A DNA stretch of 64,000 nt from Metabacillus niabensis (GTDB lineage: Bacteria > Bacillota > Bacilli > Bacillales > Bacillaceae), in assembly GCF_020524345.1 (NCBI RefSeq), contig NZ_JAIVLH010000015.1, forward strand, positions 62,001 to 126,000, in the 5' to 3' direction. Both the position numbers and the translations under genes were made by a program. Under the pieces are notes generated by a model. That model made no database searches and was not told the origin of the DNA. It saw only the letters and a program-made list of their open reading frames with translations. Positions within the stretch are counted from its first letter, which is position 1. Each line of letters begins with the position of its first letter. This document shows, in pieces, positions 24,138 to 33,780 of this stretch.

Positions 24138-27100
24138 TTGAAAAAACGGTTTGTTACATTATCACTAGTTTTCACCCTGGTTTTTTCCATTTTTGTGCCT
24201 TTCGTACAGAAGGTAGATGCGGAAGAAAGTAGCAGTATTACATTTTTACCTGCGGTTAACACAGAAGAAGGTATTCAACTTCAGTGGAAAACAGTCAGTA
24301 CATCACCTGGCGAGGAAGTTTTTAGTGTAGAAAAAAATCAGGAAGAACTTTCTACAGAATCAATTAAAGAACTGAATACAGTTGTGAATGAAAATGAGAT
24401 TGAGAGAACATACCAACTTCTTGATACAGATGTTGTAGCAGGTGGGGAATACACTTATATAGTGAAAAAAACTGGTGAAGCTTCTCTTCAGACAAATCCT
24501 CTTAGTGTAACGTATAAACAGGAAATCCAAGAATTAATGTTGAAAATCACAAACATTACAGAAAATTCGCTGACAATTTCATGGTCAGACATTCAACAGG
24601 CAGATGCTTATCAATTAATTATAAATGGTAAAACGATTGAGCAATCAGAGAATGTAAGTATATATGAGCTGGAAGGCCTTACAAGTGGTACAAGCTATTC
24701 AGTAGATGTACGGGCGATCCAAAATGAAAAGGTGATAACAGAAGCCTCACAAACAGTGAAAACAGAAGAGGCGGAAGGAAAAGAAGTACCATCAAGTACA
24801 ACAACAGATACCGAAACTCCAGTTTCTAAACCAAGTACCACAAAAGAAATCAAAAAAGCATCCACAGAAACGGTTTCCATTCCGGACTCAGCGCTTAAGC
24901 GTGCAATCAAACAACAATTAGGAATTCAAACAGATGAAATTTCCGTGAAAGACATAGAGAGTCTGACAGAGCTTGATGCTTCTTATCAAAACATCAAAAA
25001 TCTTACCGGGCTAGAAAAAGCAGTGAATGTAACAAAGCTTAATTTATCAGGAAATGAATTTAAGAATGTAGATTCATTAAAAAACTTAACAAAGCTGGAA
25101 ACATTAGATATTAGCTTGACGAATGTAACAGACCTGACGTCTTTGGCTGCATTAATATCCTTAAGGAATATAGATATTAGTTACCTTGAGTTGAATACGA
25201 TTTTGCCTCTTAAGGATCTATCTCTTACTTCCATTACAATGTTTGGTGATCGTTATTTTCTATTGAAAGATGAAGTTGCTGTATTAGAAGCAGCAAATGT
25301 AGAGATTGTACATGACGATTATTTTAATGTCTATTTCTCATCAATTAAAGCAAACGAAAACAGAGCCATCATCAACTGGGAATATGAAGGCGAAGAAGAT
25401 GTTGCTCAGTATCAATTAAAAGTTGATGGAAATGAAGTTAGTACGATCTCACCAGACGATGAAACGAGTTATACATTAACTAGTCTAACAGCAAATACAG
25501 AATATTCACTTGAAATCTTTGCTTATAACAATGATGGGGAGTTGATTGGACAAGCTAAAGAGAAATTTCAAACCCTTGCAGATCCAACTGGAGGTAAAGA
25601 AGTTACGTTCAAAGATCCACTATTAGAAAAAGCACTTCAGAAGCAATTTGGTCTGGAACGTAAAATTGTTGAAAGTGATATGAAACACTTAAAAGAATTA
25701 AGTCTTGAGCGTAAACGAATTACGGATTTAACAGGGCTTGAGACAGCGACAAATCTCGAGTATCTATATCTATCAACAAACAAAGTATCCAATATTAGCC
25801 AATTAGCATCACTTCAAAACTTGAAGTATGTGTACCTTGATGGAAATCCAATTTCAGATTTCACTCCATTAAGCGGGTTAACAAATCTAACCAGCCTAGG
25901 TTTAGGGAACACTGGGGTGACGGATTTATCCTTCTTAGCGAACTTACAAGCTCTAGAAGATCTTTCAATAGACAACAACGGGTTAGAAAGCCTAAGTACA
26001 CTTCCGAAATTAAATCAGTTAGCGTTTCTATCTGTTTACGGTAACAAGTTAACAAGCCTAGAAGGGGTAGAAAAATTAGAAAACTTAACTTCTCTAAGTG
26101 CGGATGAAAATCCAATTAAATCACTTGATGACCTTGATGTGCGCTCTAAATTAAAAGATTTAAGTCTAAGTTATACATTGCTTGAAGATATAGATAGATT
26201 ACTAGATTTAAAAGAATTAGAGTACGTATCTCTTTACGGGGTAGATTTATCTGGGAATAACAAAGCTATGGATGTAATCAAAATCCTTAAAGAAAACAAT
26301 GTTTATATCGAGTATGAAAATACCGAGGAAGAAGAATGGTTCGAAGTATATGTAGGAACCGTAACGGAGAATTCCATGCAGCTCATGATCGACTATTATG
26401 GAGAAAAAGAAATTTCAAGATATGACGTTCTTCTTAATGGACAGGTTATTGAAACATTACCTGCCGACGAAACATACTACGAGCTTAAAGGTCTAACCTA
26501 TAATAAAGAGTATGAAATTGAAGTACGTGCTTATGATACTAAGAAAAACCTGCTCTTCACCAGCACAGTAACGGAAACAACTTGGGACAAACCAACAGGT
26601 GAGGTCATTCCATTTAAAGATCAAAACTTAAAAGACCTTATTCAAGCAGAGCTAGGTCTGGAGCGTGATCCAGTAGAAAGCGACATGGAGCACCTGAACT
26701 CTCTTTACTTATTTGAAGGAGATATTAAAGATCTATCGGGCTTGGAATATGCGACAAATTTATTTGACTTCAATGTATTTGGCAATACCGAAGAATTGGA
26801 TTTAGCTCCATTAGCGCAATTACCACAATTAAATTATATAAGTATCTATGACACACCGATTAAAGATTATACTGTTCTGAAAAACATGAAAAAGCTGCAA
26901 TCACTTAGTATTGTCAATAATCAGCTTGATGATCTATCCTTCTTACAAGGATTGAAAAATTTAACTGATATCACATTACAAAACAACGGCATCAAAGATA
27001 TCTCAGCTTTTTCATCATTAAAAAAGCTGAATTTCATCAGTTTGGCAAACAATCAAATTACAGACATTACACCATTGCTTGCATCTAAAAACAATCTTTA

Positions 27101-28169
27101 TTCTTTGGATATAAGTGGCAATCCAATTGAAGATCTTTCAATTTTAGCTCAGTTTGAAGAATTAAGTGATTTGAATTTAGATGAAACAAATGTAACAGAT
27201 CTTAGACCTTTGTTAGATTTGTATAGCCTGCAGTATCTATCTCTATATGGAGTACCATTAGATGATGAGGCTCTTCAAGTTGTGGAAGAACTAAGATCAT
27301 ACGATGTTCAAGTCAATCTTGATGTAGATAACACACCTGACCTTTATATTGATGAAGTAACCGATACATCGATCTCTGTTTCATGGGATCCAATGATGCC
27401 AAAGAATTTAGCAAAAGAAGATGGTGTATATACGGTCAATCTTTATGAAAATTATGAAGAAGTTCCAGCTCAACAAACTGAACTGACTGGCGCTGAAACA
27501 AGTTATCAATTTACAGAACTTAAGCCTAATACAGCTTATTATGTTGAAGTTATGGTCGAAGCAGAAGAGTATTATGGATACGTATCTGCTGATGTTACAA
27601 CATTACCAACAGAAGGCTCAATGAAAGATGTTGCCTTATACGTCTATGACACAGAAGAAAATCCTGCTGTTGACGTCATGTTTGATTTATACGGAATCGA
27701 TCCGGAAACAGAAGAACCATACTTCTACGGATGGTCTGATGAAGACGGTAGACTATGGGATCATACAGGAGAAGAAGCGGTAGATGTATTAACTCTTCCA
27801 GTAGGGGAATATGAGATCCTGTTTACTACAGAAGAAGAGGAAATCACCTTCCAATTCGAGATTGAAAAGAATAAAGATTATCTCAATAACCCAATTTACT
27901 TTCTTTTAAATGAAAACCCTGATGAACAAACACCACCCGCAGTAGAACCTGATGATGAAGAACAAACAGATTCACAGCCAGTTAAAGTTAACAAACCAAG
28001 TCAACAGGACAAAGTAAAAACCGAAAAAACAAAGAAAAACAAAGAAACGAACAAGAGTGGAAAATTACCAAATACTGCAACAATGACACATAACCTCCTT
28101 CTACTAGGTATAATTGTTTTGTTAGTAGGTAGCGGCATTCTGTTTATCCAAAAAAGGAAGAAAGCATAA
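24138..28169 (+). CDS. LPXTG wall-anchored protein with leucine-rich repeats and FN3-like domains
   Basis: A TTG start follows AGGAGG. The 1343-residue, strongly acidic protein has a signal peptide (about residues 1-28) and an FN3-like domain pair (about 30-205). Three modules follow, each opening with a cap like FKDPLLEKALQKQFGLERK and continuing with about 22-residue LRR units (LxxLxxLxLxxNxIxDIxPL). Two further FN3-like domains separate the modules (about 395-480 and 735-815) and another follows the last (about 1070-1155). A Cna-B/prealbumin-like domain comes next (about 1160-1250), then a Lys/Thr-rich spacer and the sortase signal LPNTA, a hydrophobic helix and KRKKA. It resembles internalin-type adhesins. 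No sortase gene is in the window. Confidence 0.92.
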   Translation: MKKRFVTLSLVFTLVFSIFVPFVQKVDAEESSSITFLPAVNTEEGIQLQWKTVSTSPGEEVFSVEKNQEELSTESIKELNTVVNENEIERTYQLLDTDVVAGGEYTYIVKKTGEASLQTNPLSVTYKQEIQELMLKITNITENSLTISWSDIQQADAYQLIINGKTIEQSENVSIYELEGLTSGTSYSVDVRAIQNEKVITEASQTVKTEEAEGKEVPSSTTTDTETPVSKPSTTKEIKKASTETVSIPDSALKRAIKQQLGIQTDEISVKDIESLTELDASYQNIKNLTGLEKAVNVTKLNLSGNEFKNVDSLKNLTKLETLDISLTNVTDLTSLAALISLRNIDISYLELNTILPLKDLSLTSITMFGDRYFLLKDEVAVLEAANVEIVHDDYFNVYFSSIKANENRAIINWEYEGEEDVAQYQLKVDGNEVSTISPDDETSYTLTSLTANTEYSLEIFAYNNDGELIGQAKEKFQTLADPTGGKEVTFKDPLLEKALQKQFGLERKIVESDMKHLKELSLERKRITDLTGLETATNLEYLYLSTNKVSNISQLASLQNLKYVYLDGNPISDFTPLSGLTNLTSLGLGNTGVTDLSFLANLQALEDLSIDNNGLESLSTLPKLNQLAFLSVYGNKLTSLEGVEKLENLTSLSADENPIKSLDDLDVRSKLKDLSLSYTLLEDIDRLLDLKELEYVSLYGVDLSGNNKAMDVIKILKENNVYIEYENTEEEEWFEVYVGTVTENSMQLMIDYYGEKEISRYDVLLNGQVIETLPADETYYELKGLTYNKEYEIEVRAYDTKKNLLFTSTVTETTWDKPTGEVIPFKDQNLKDLIQAELGLERDPVESDMEHLNSLYLFEGDIKDLSGLEYATNLFDFNVFGNTEELDLAPLAQLPQLNYISIYDTPIKDYTVLKNMKKLQSLSIVNNQLDDLSFLQGLKNLTDITLQNNGIKDISAFSSLKKLNFISLANNQITDITPLLASKNNLYSLDISGNPIEDLSILAQFEELSDLNLDETNVTDLRPLLDLYSLQYLSLYGVPLDDEALQVVEELRSYDVQVNLDVDNTPDLYIDEVTDTSISVSWDPMMPKNLAKEDGVYTVNLYENYEEVPAQQTELTGAETSYQFTELKPNTAYYVEVMVEAEEYYGYVSADVTTLPTEGSMKDVALYVYDTEENPAVDVMFDLYGIDPETEEPYFYGWSDEDGRLWDHTGEEAVDVLTLPVGEYEILFTTEEEEITFQFEIEKNKDYLNNPIYFLLNENPDEQTPPAVEPDDEEQTDSQPVKVNKPSQQDKVKTEKTKKNKETNKSGKLPNTATMTHNLLLLGIIVLLVGSGILFIQKRKKA

Positions 28170-28172
28170 CAC

Positions 28173-28202
28173 GAAAAAGGGAGCTTAGGCTCTCTTTTTT
28201 GT
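28173..28202 (+). terminator. Terminator of the LPXTG protein gene
   Basis: GGGAGC and GCTCTC pair around TTAG, with flanking A-run and T-run. Confidence 0.8.
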
Positions 28203-28285
28203 TTAGCTATGTTAAATAATTTTGTTGATAAATGACAAAAAACAAGAACCGTAATTGGATCCTTGTCTTAAAACTTCATTGAAGA

Positions 28286-28693
28286 TTAGCACCCTTGCTT
28301 TGGCTGAATTAAGTGTTTTTTTCTAACATTTACATAAATAATCATGATCAATAAATTCGTTATTAAAACGAGGTTTGTAAATACAATCCCACTCAAAATT
28401 AAGGTTTCTATATCCCATCCTGTATCGGCGTTAAAACTATAATACGTCCATACTATAATTCCACAAGAGTAAAAGATTAAGTTAACTAAACTAGTGAGAA
28501 ATACTGCCGCGAATAAAGAATTACTCTTCATATAAAGAAATAATATGATTTTGTTTTGGTAAATAAACGGGAGTATAAACAAAATTAACGTGTAAACCAA
28601 TACTTCCACTTTCTCAACTCCATTACAAAAGAAAATTATAATGCCTAACAGAATTAAAAATATCTTAAGTAAACCTGCACCGTAAGTTGACAA
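28286..28693 (-). CDS. Polytopic membrane protein, unknown
   Basis: A 135-residue ORF with about four hydrophobic segments, ending in a basic tail (YVNVRKKHLIQPKQGC). The first start is a TTG at 28693 without a good ribosome site, so the true N terminus is uncertain. I do not recognise the family. It lies between the surface-protein terminator and the IS relic, a spot where decayed genes are likely, but no frameshift is evident. Confidence 0.55.
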   Translation of the reverse strand: MSTYGAGLLKIFLILLGIIIFFCNGVEKVEVLVYTLILFILPFIYQNKIILFLYMKSNSLFAAVFLTSLVNLIFYSCGIIVWTYYSFNADTGWDIETLILSGIVFTNLVLITNLLIMIIYVNVRKKHLIQPKQGC

Positions 28694-28795
28694 GATTATG
28701 ATACTCTGAAAGTAGATAACCTTAATTTATCTAAGTAGTAACGGACGGAAATAAGAATTATCAACAATTAATTTACTAACCGTTGTTGAATCGTT

Positions 28796-29385
28796 ATGAA
28801 ACGATCACATCCAAAAATAGAAACAAGCTCAACTTATGGTCCAGTTTCTTTGTCGCCACACCATAGAACGGTTCATCTAGCCCTTTACGCGGTTAAGATA
28901 GTTATTGACACTTTAGATATGATAAAGCCCTTTGACCCTTTCCTTTCCATCAGGTTTGTACGGGTAATGCTCAATTCCTTGTTCCTTTGTCTAAGCTTTG
29001 AAAGGCCTCCAGACATCTGGCAAAGGGTATTTGTTGGGGATACCTTAGAGCTGATTGCTTCATCAAGTTTCGTTTTAACGATGCGACCCTGTCCTAGCAC
29101 CTTTCAAAAGGTTTGTTTTTTGGCAGTCTCACGCAACCAAGACACAGATTTCTTCCTTGCTGATACCAAGAAAGTGGGAAGAATCGCCATGCTTGCGGGG
29201 CCAGTTATTTTCCTTTCCCTTTTTCAGAGTACAGGAAATAGGTATCGTCCATTACGATGATACCTAAGGAATGATCGATGTCATCAGTTTCGGGGCATAT
29301 AAAATTTTGCGCCGACAGTAGAATAGAGTGACGTGATGGACACCTATTAGCTCCGATACCTTCCGTAAAGAATAAACCTCTATCA
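28796..29385 (-). pseudogene. Decayed IS1595-family transposase
   Basis: Reading the minus strand in shifting frames gives pieces typical of an IS1595 transposase. These are an HTH-like LRKVSELIGVHHVTLFY followed by RRKILYA (about 29285-29375), then MDDTYFLYSEKGKGK (about 29215-29260), then GISKEEICVLV-like text, and SVNNYLNRVKG with ATKKLDHKLSLFLFL near the end (about 28800-28890). At least three frameshifts and several stops separate them, so no full protein can be made. The plus-strand ORF here is its shadow. Neither terminal inverted repeats nor a target duplication could be placed. Confidence 0.75.
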
Positions 29386-29390
29386 TACCA

Positions 29391-29399
29391 TGGGGGGGG
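29391..29399. repeat. Nine-G homopolymer run
   Basis: ATGGGGGGGGG on the plus strand, next to the N-terminal part of the IS relic. It is exceptional in this AT-rich window and could be a slippage site or an assembly artefact. Confidence 0.6.
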
Positions 29400-29663
29400 G
29401 TTAACTACAGTTGATCTGCGGGTAGTTTTTAAATCTCTTTAATAATATCCATCAGTGCTATTCGAAAATCACCAGTCCTTTGTTCTAGACCAAAAGTTTG
29501 TAGCAAATATTAACTTAACATAATCAATTAACATAGCTTTTTGTTTAATTCCTCTAAAGAAATTCATATATTTTAGCCGAAATAATAAATGGACGACAAT
29601 TATTTGAATTACGACTCTTTTTTTACATAAAATCTTACAAGTATTTCGTAAAGGAGTAGTAGT

Positions 29664-30242
29664 ATGACAGGCCAAGAGTTAACAAACCATTTACAATATG
29701 TTCAAAAGCTACTTTTAACGTTAATGAATAGCTATGAAGATTTTCAATCAAGAAAAATTCAACTAAAGGAACCTTCTATTCCTTTTAAACAACATGCTAT
29801 CTATATAATAGGAATTCTTACCGCAATTCTTATAGCGACACTAACAATCAGTACATTTATTAAAGTAGAAAGGTCCGTTCTTTTTTTGATTACAATCATT
29901 CAAATGGTTCTAGCCGTTAGTGTGTACATGTTTGTTATGAAAAGGATGGCACAAACGGATCATGCTCAAAAAGAAAAGCAAGAACTAATAGCGAAATCAT
30001 CGATGTCCATTTATGAACTGGATCAGCTTCGATTTAAGATCTTACAAGATTTGGCTAAGTCACCAATTCCTCCATCATATATGACCCCAAGCTCAATTGG
30101 AAAAATGCTCAAATTAGTTGAGAGCGGAATGTGCATCTCATTAGAAGAGTGCCTAAAATCCCTTAATAAAGAGACAACTAAACAAAAACACATGGAAGAG
30201 CTTGAGATAATGAAGCATCTACAAATGATTTCCTACCAATAA
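29664..30242 (+). CDS. Two-helix membrane protein, unknown
   Basis: AAAGGAG lies about 8 nt before the ATG. The 192-residue protein has a soluble N-terminal helix-rich part (about 1-40), two adjacent membrane helices (about 46-66 and 70-92) and a cytoplasmic C-terminal part (about 95-192) rich in Lys, Glu and Leu. No domain is recognised. It is followed 90 bp later by the SGNH-like gene on the same strand. The two could be cotranscribed, since no terminator is seen between them. Confidence 0.75.
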   Translation: MTGQELTNHLQYVQKLLLTLMNSYEDFQSRKIQLKEPSIPFKQHAIYIIGILTAILIATLTISTFIKVERSVLFLITIIQMVLAVSVYMFVMKRMAQTDHAQKEKQELIAKSSMSIYELDQLRFKILQDLAKSPIPPSYMTPSSIGKMLKLVESGMCISLEECLKSLNKETTKQKHMEELEIMKHLQMISYQ

Positions 30243-30332
30243 TTTAAAAGACAGATATGGAAATTGTTTGTAGATCCTTATAGAATGTGTATAATTTTAT
30301 ATAGAAATGTCGAAAATTGGAGGACTCATATA

Positions 30333-31103
30333 GTGAAAAAAATTATGGTTATAGTAACACTTATTGTGTGCGGTGCTGCAATTATATTTGGTAATCTTCA
30401 TTGGAATGAAAAAATAACCGCACAAAGTGAACCAGCTCAAGAAAAAACTGATCCGGTGGAAAAGGTAGAACAAAAGCAAGTGAATTCAGATGCAGAAACA
30501 TATATGGCAAACCTCCCGGAAGCTGCACAGAAAAAAATAAAAACAGCTATCGACACTGATGAGCCAGTGAAACTTGTTATTTATGGAACAACGGAAGTAG
30601 AAGGCGCCTGGATTGATTCATTTAAACAGGAACTGACAACTGCATATGGTGAGGATGTATTTAATATCACAGCCATATCAACAGGTACAAATACAACACG
30701 TGACATAATAAATGAAAATTCATATAAAGAAATAAATGAGTTAAACCCTGATATACTATTATTTGAAGCACCGATGCTAGAGGATAACGGAGATGTCGGG
30801 ATTACTAATACTCTTGAGAACCTTGAGAAAATGTACGAGTCCTGGCAAGGTACAAATGAGAATCTTGTTTTGATGGTTCAGCCGTCACAACCGCTCTATA
30901 ATGCTACTTATTATCCTAGTGAAGTTAAACAGTTAGAAACTCATGCTGAAAAAAATAAGATGGTATATTTGAACCACTGGGAAAATTGGCCAGAGCTTGA
31001 TGATCCTGAAATGAAAAAATACTTAACAGAAGATAATGATGTGAATGAAGAAGGTTTTGCTGTTTGGGCGGAGTACTTAGTTGAATATTTTGTTGCGAAA
31101 TAA
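30333..31103 (+). CDS. SGNH/GDSL-like extracellular protein, possibly inactive
   Basis: The GTG start at 30333 has GGAGG 8 nt upstream; an open frame before it lacks a site. The 256-residue product has an N-terminal membrane or signal helix (about residues 5-20) and a Lys/Glu-rich linker. Its domain starts VKLVIYGTTEVEGAWIDSFK and has the flavodoxin-like layout of SGNH hydrolases, including LNPDILLFEAPMLEDNG and a late AVWAEYLVEYF helix. The block-I GDS motif reads YGTTE, and no DxxH is visible in the final block, so Ser and His are not evident. It may bind rather than hydrolyse, or use other residues. Confidence 0.7.
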   Translation: MKKIMVIVTLIVCGAAIIFGNLHWNEKITAQSEPAQEKTDPVEKVEQKQVNSDAETYMANLPEAAQKKIKTAIDTDEPVKLVIYGTTEVEGAWIDSFKQELTTAYGEDVFNITAISTGTNTTRDIINENSYKEINELNPDILLFEAPMLEDNGDVGITNTLENLEKMYESWQGTNENLVLMVQPSQPLYNATYYPSEVKQLETHAEKNKMVYLNHWENWPELDDPEMKKYLTEDNDVNEEGFAVWAEYLVEYFVAK

Positions 31104-31131
31104 ACACAGGAGATGATCCTGTGTTTTTTTT
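31103..31131 (+). terminator. Terminator of the SGNH-like gene
   Basis: AAACACAGGA and TCCTGTGTTT pair around GATGA, followed by a run of T. Confidence 0.9.
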
Positions 31132-31236
31132 GTGTGAAAATTGTTTAGTGAGGTCAGGGGAAGATATACATTCTTACTTTTACCAGTTCTAATTGTGGAG
31201 TTTGTTTAATTAAAGGCCATTTTTCACACGGTCAAC

Positions 31237-31290
31237 TTTAATTAAAATTAACAAAATCTTTACTTTTAATAAGATAAAATACGATACAAT
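31237..31290 (+). promoter_or_regulatory. PhoP-like direct repeats and promoter of gtaB-ugd
   Basis: TTTAAT (31237), TTAACA (31248) and TTTACT (31259) lie at exact 11-bp steps, as in a PhoP box; the middle one is a perfect half-site. TACAAT at 31285-31290 is a -10 candidate. TTTACT and TACAAT are 20 nt apart, too wide for an unaided sigma-A promoter, which fits activation. Confidence 0.5.
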
Positions 31291-31366
31291 GAATATAAAT
31301 TAATATAAAAGACATCCAGCGTACCCATACAAAAATATGTATCAAGTGATTTTAGGAGGAGTTCAT

Positions 31367-32257
31367 ATGCAGATTAAGAAAGCGATTATTCCTGCTGCAG
31401 GGTTAGGTACTCGTTTTTTACCAGCGACGAAAGCACAACCAAAGGAAATGCTGCCGATTGTTGATAAGCCAACGATTCAATACATTATTGAAGAAGCTGT
31501 TGCCTCTGGTATTGAAGATATATTAATTGTAAGTGGTCGAGGGAAACGTGCCATTGAAGACCATTTTGATAAATCCTATGAACTAGAGGAGACTTTAGCG
31601 AATAAAGAAAAGTGGGACATATTAGAGGAAGTTCAGCAAATATCAGAATTAGCAAACATTCATTATATAAGACAAAAAGAACCAAAAGGTCTTGGACATG
31701 CGATTTATTGTGCAAGACGTTTTATTGGAAATGAACCTTTCGCTGTCATGCTTGGTGATGATATTGTCCAGACGGATTCAACTCCATGCTTAAAGCAATT
31801 AATTGATGTATATGAAGAATTTAATAGTACCGTAGTAGGTGTACAAAAAGTTGCTCATGAAGATGTTTCGAAATATGGAATTGTAAGTTACAAAGAAGAG
31901 TTAGCAACAGATATATTTCATGTGAATGACATGGTTGAAAAGCCTAAGCAAAATGAAGCACCATCAAATAGTGCTATTTTGGGACGGTATATTCTAAGCC
32001 CGGAAATCCTTGATCTATTAGCTGTACAAGAACCTGGCTCAGGTGGAGAAATTCAATTAACAGATGCATTGAAGCAGCTTTCTACACAGCAGCGTGTATT
32101 AGCCTATCATTTTAAAGGAAAACGTTATGATGTTGGCGATAAGCTAGGATTCATTAAGGCAACAATTGATTTTTCATTACAAAGAGAAGATTTGAAAACA
32201 GAGTTGTTAGACTATCTTGAGAAAATTGTTGGAAAGCAAACACAGATAGGAAACTAA
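31367..32257 (+). CDS. gtaB: UTP-glucose-1-phosphate uridylyltransferase
   Basis: The start at 31367 follows TTAGGAGGAG; an in-frame ATG at 31337 lacks a site. The 296-residue enzyme makes UDP-glucose from UTP and glucose-1-phosphate in the cytoplasm. The nucleotide-binding signature [20 protein letters not shown] is at residues about 9-28, and [11 protein letters not shown] and RYILSPEIL follow near residues 190-210. Length equals the usual GalU/GtaB. It lies 22 bp upstream of UDP-glucose dehydrogenase, so the pair provides UDP-glucuronate for the polysaccharide genes that follow. Confidence 0.96.
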   Translation: MQIKKAIIPAAGLGTRFLPATKAQPKEMLPIVDKPTIQYIIEEAVASGIEDILIVSGRGKRAIEDHFDKSYELEETLANKEKWDILEEVQQISELANIHYIRQKEPKGLGHAIYCARRFIGNEPFAVMLGDDIVQTDSTPCLKQLIDVYEEFNSTVVGVQKVAHEDVSKYGIVSYKEELATDIFHVNDMVEKPKQNEAPSNSAILGRYILSPEILDLLAVQEPGSGGEIQLTDALKQLSTQQRVLAYHFKGKRYDVGDKLGFIKATIDFSLQREDLKTELLDYLEKIVGKQTQIGN

Positions 32258-32279
32258 ATTCTCTTGAGGAGGAAACGAC

Positions 32280-33587
32280 TTGAAAATTACTGTAGCTGGT
32301 ACAGGTTATGTCGGGTTAGTTACCGGGGTTGCTTTAGCTGAAATTGGTCATAATGTAACATGTTTTGATATTGATACAGAAAAGATTGCTCAATTATCAG
32401 AAGGAAACACACCAATTTATGAGCCAGGATTAGATGAAATCCTAAGAACAAATCAACGGTCAAAACGGTTGTTTTTTACTTCAAATCCTGAGTTGTCGTA
32501 CAAGGGTCCGGAAATTGTCATAATCGCAGTCGGTACCCCCGAAAAAGAGGATGGTTCTGCAAATTTATCCTACGTTCAAAGTGTTGCTGAGCATATTGCA
32601 AAATACATAACAAAAAATGAAATCATTATTGTAACAAAAAGCACAGTGCCGGTAGGTACAAATCGTAAAGTTAAAAAATGGATTGAAGAAGATCTCACCC
32701 AACCATGTCAAATACATATCGTTTCGAATCCGGAGTTTTTAAGAGAAGGGTCTGCTCTCCATGATACGTTTAATGGAGATAGAATTGTTATCGGTTGTGA
32801 AAATGAAGAGGTTGCTTTGAAAATGGAAGAACTTTATGCCCCATTGAACGTTCCTATTGTTCATACAGATATTGAAAGTGCAGAAATGATTAAATATGCT
32901 TCTAATGCATTTTTGGCAACAAAAATAAGCTTTATCAATGAGATTGCGAACATTTGTGAAAAGGTTGGAGCCAATATTGAGGATGTCTCAAAAGGCATTG
33001 GGATGGACGAGAGGATCGGTCCTAAGTTTTTACAGGCAGGATTGGGGTATGGGGGATCCTGTTTTCCGAAGGATACGAAGGCACTTGTGCAATTGGCTGG
33101 AGACTTACAACATCGCTTTCAGCTTTTAGAGTCTGTAATTAATGTGAATAATAAACAGCCTTTATTATTACTTCAGAAAGCAAAGAATCAAATAGGGAAT
33201 CTTGAACGAAAAAAGGTTGCGGTATTAGGGCTAGCATTTAAGCCTAATACGGATGATATCCGAGAGTCTGCTGCCTTAATATTAATAAAAAGCTTATTAG
33301 AGCAAGGTGCTGATATACATGTTTATGACCCGATTGCCCTAAAATCAGCAAAAAAAGTATTAGGTGATTTGGTTTCTTATTACGAAACAATTGATGAAAC
33401 TATTCTACATGCAGAGGTAACGTTTATTGCGACAGAGTGGGAGGACGTGTTAAATTATCCCTTAAGGAAATATAAGGAATATATGAAATATCCCAATGTT
33501 ATTGATGGGAGAAACTGTTATTCATTAGAAATGGCAAAAAAGGAAAAAATTACATACATCTCAGTAGGCAGAAAAATCATTGTTTAG
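32280..33587 (+). CDS. ugd: UDP-glucose 6-dehydrogenase
   Basis: A TTG start follows GAGGAGG. The 435-residue NAD-dependent enzyme oxidises UDP-glucose to UDP-glucuronate. The Rossmann motif AGTGYVGLVTG is at residues 6-16. Substrate and catalytic motifs include NPEFLREGSA, YASNAFLATKISFINE (catalytic Lys) and GYGGSCFPKD (catalytic Cys near residue 258). Family order is N-terminal NAD domain, central dimerisation helix and C-terminal UDP domain. TuaD of Bacillus teichuronate synthesis belongs to the same family, and the upstream PhoP-like box makes that comparison relevant. A terminator follows. Confidence 0.95.
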   Translation: MKITVAGTGYVGLVTGVALAEIGHNVTCFDIDTEKIAQLSEGNTPIYEPGLDEILRTNQRSKRLFFTSNPELSYKGPEIVIIAVGTPEKEDGSANLSYVQSVAEHIAKYITKNEIIIVTKSTVPVGTNRKVKKWIEEDLTQPCQIHIVSNPEFLREGSALHDTFNGDRIVIGCENEEVALKMEELYAPLNVPIVHTDIESAEMIKYASNAFLATKISFINEIANICEKVGANIEDVSKGIGMDERIGPKFLQAGLGYGGSCFPKDTKALVQLAGDLQHRFQLLESVINVNNKQPLLLLQKAKNQIGNLERKKVAVLGLAFKPNTDDIRESAALILIKSLLEQGADIHVYDPIALKSAKKVLGDLVSYYETIDETILHAEVTFIATEWEDVLNYPLRKYKEYMKYPNVIDGRNCYSLEMAKKEKITYISVGRKIIV

Positions 33588-33603
33588 ATCATTTTTATTT
33601 GAA

Positions 33604-33628
33604 AACTCCCTGTTAAGGGTGTTTTTTC
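33604..33628 (+). terminator. Terminator of gtaB-ugd
   Basis: ACTCCCT and AGGGTGT form a short stem (one mismatch) around GTTA, followed by six T. Confidence 0.65.
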
Positions 33629-33780
33629 TTTAGTACATCGAAAGAATATGAAAACTTGTGAGAAAATTAGAAGTTTCCTTAGTTTTTATAAAATTCGCGT
33701 TTACATTTGGAATTAGTTATTATAGTTTTAGTAAGGAAGAATCTTTTATATCTAAAATTGGTAAGTAGGGAGCTGGCTCC

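Noticed and set aside
28796-29260. Plus-strand ORF of 154 codons
   Set aside because: It is the antisense shadow of the decayed IS1595 transposase; its codons make no recognisable protein and no ribosome site precedes it.
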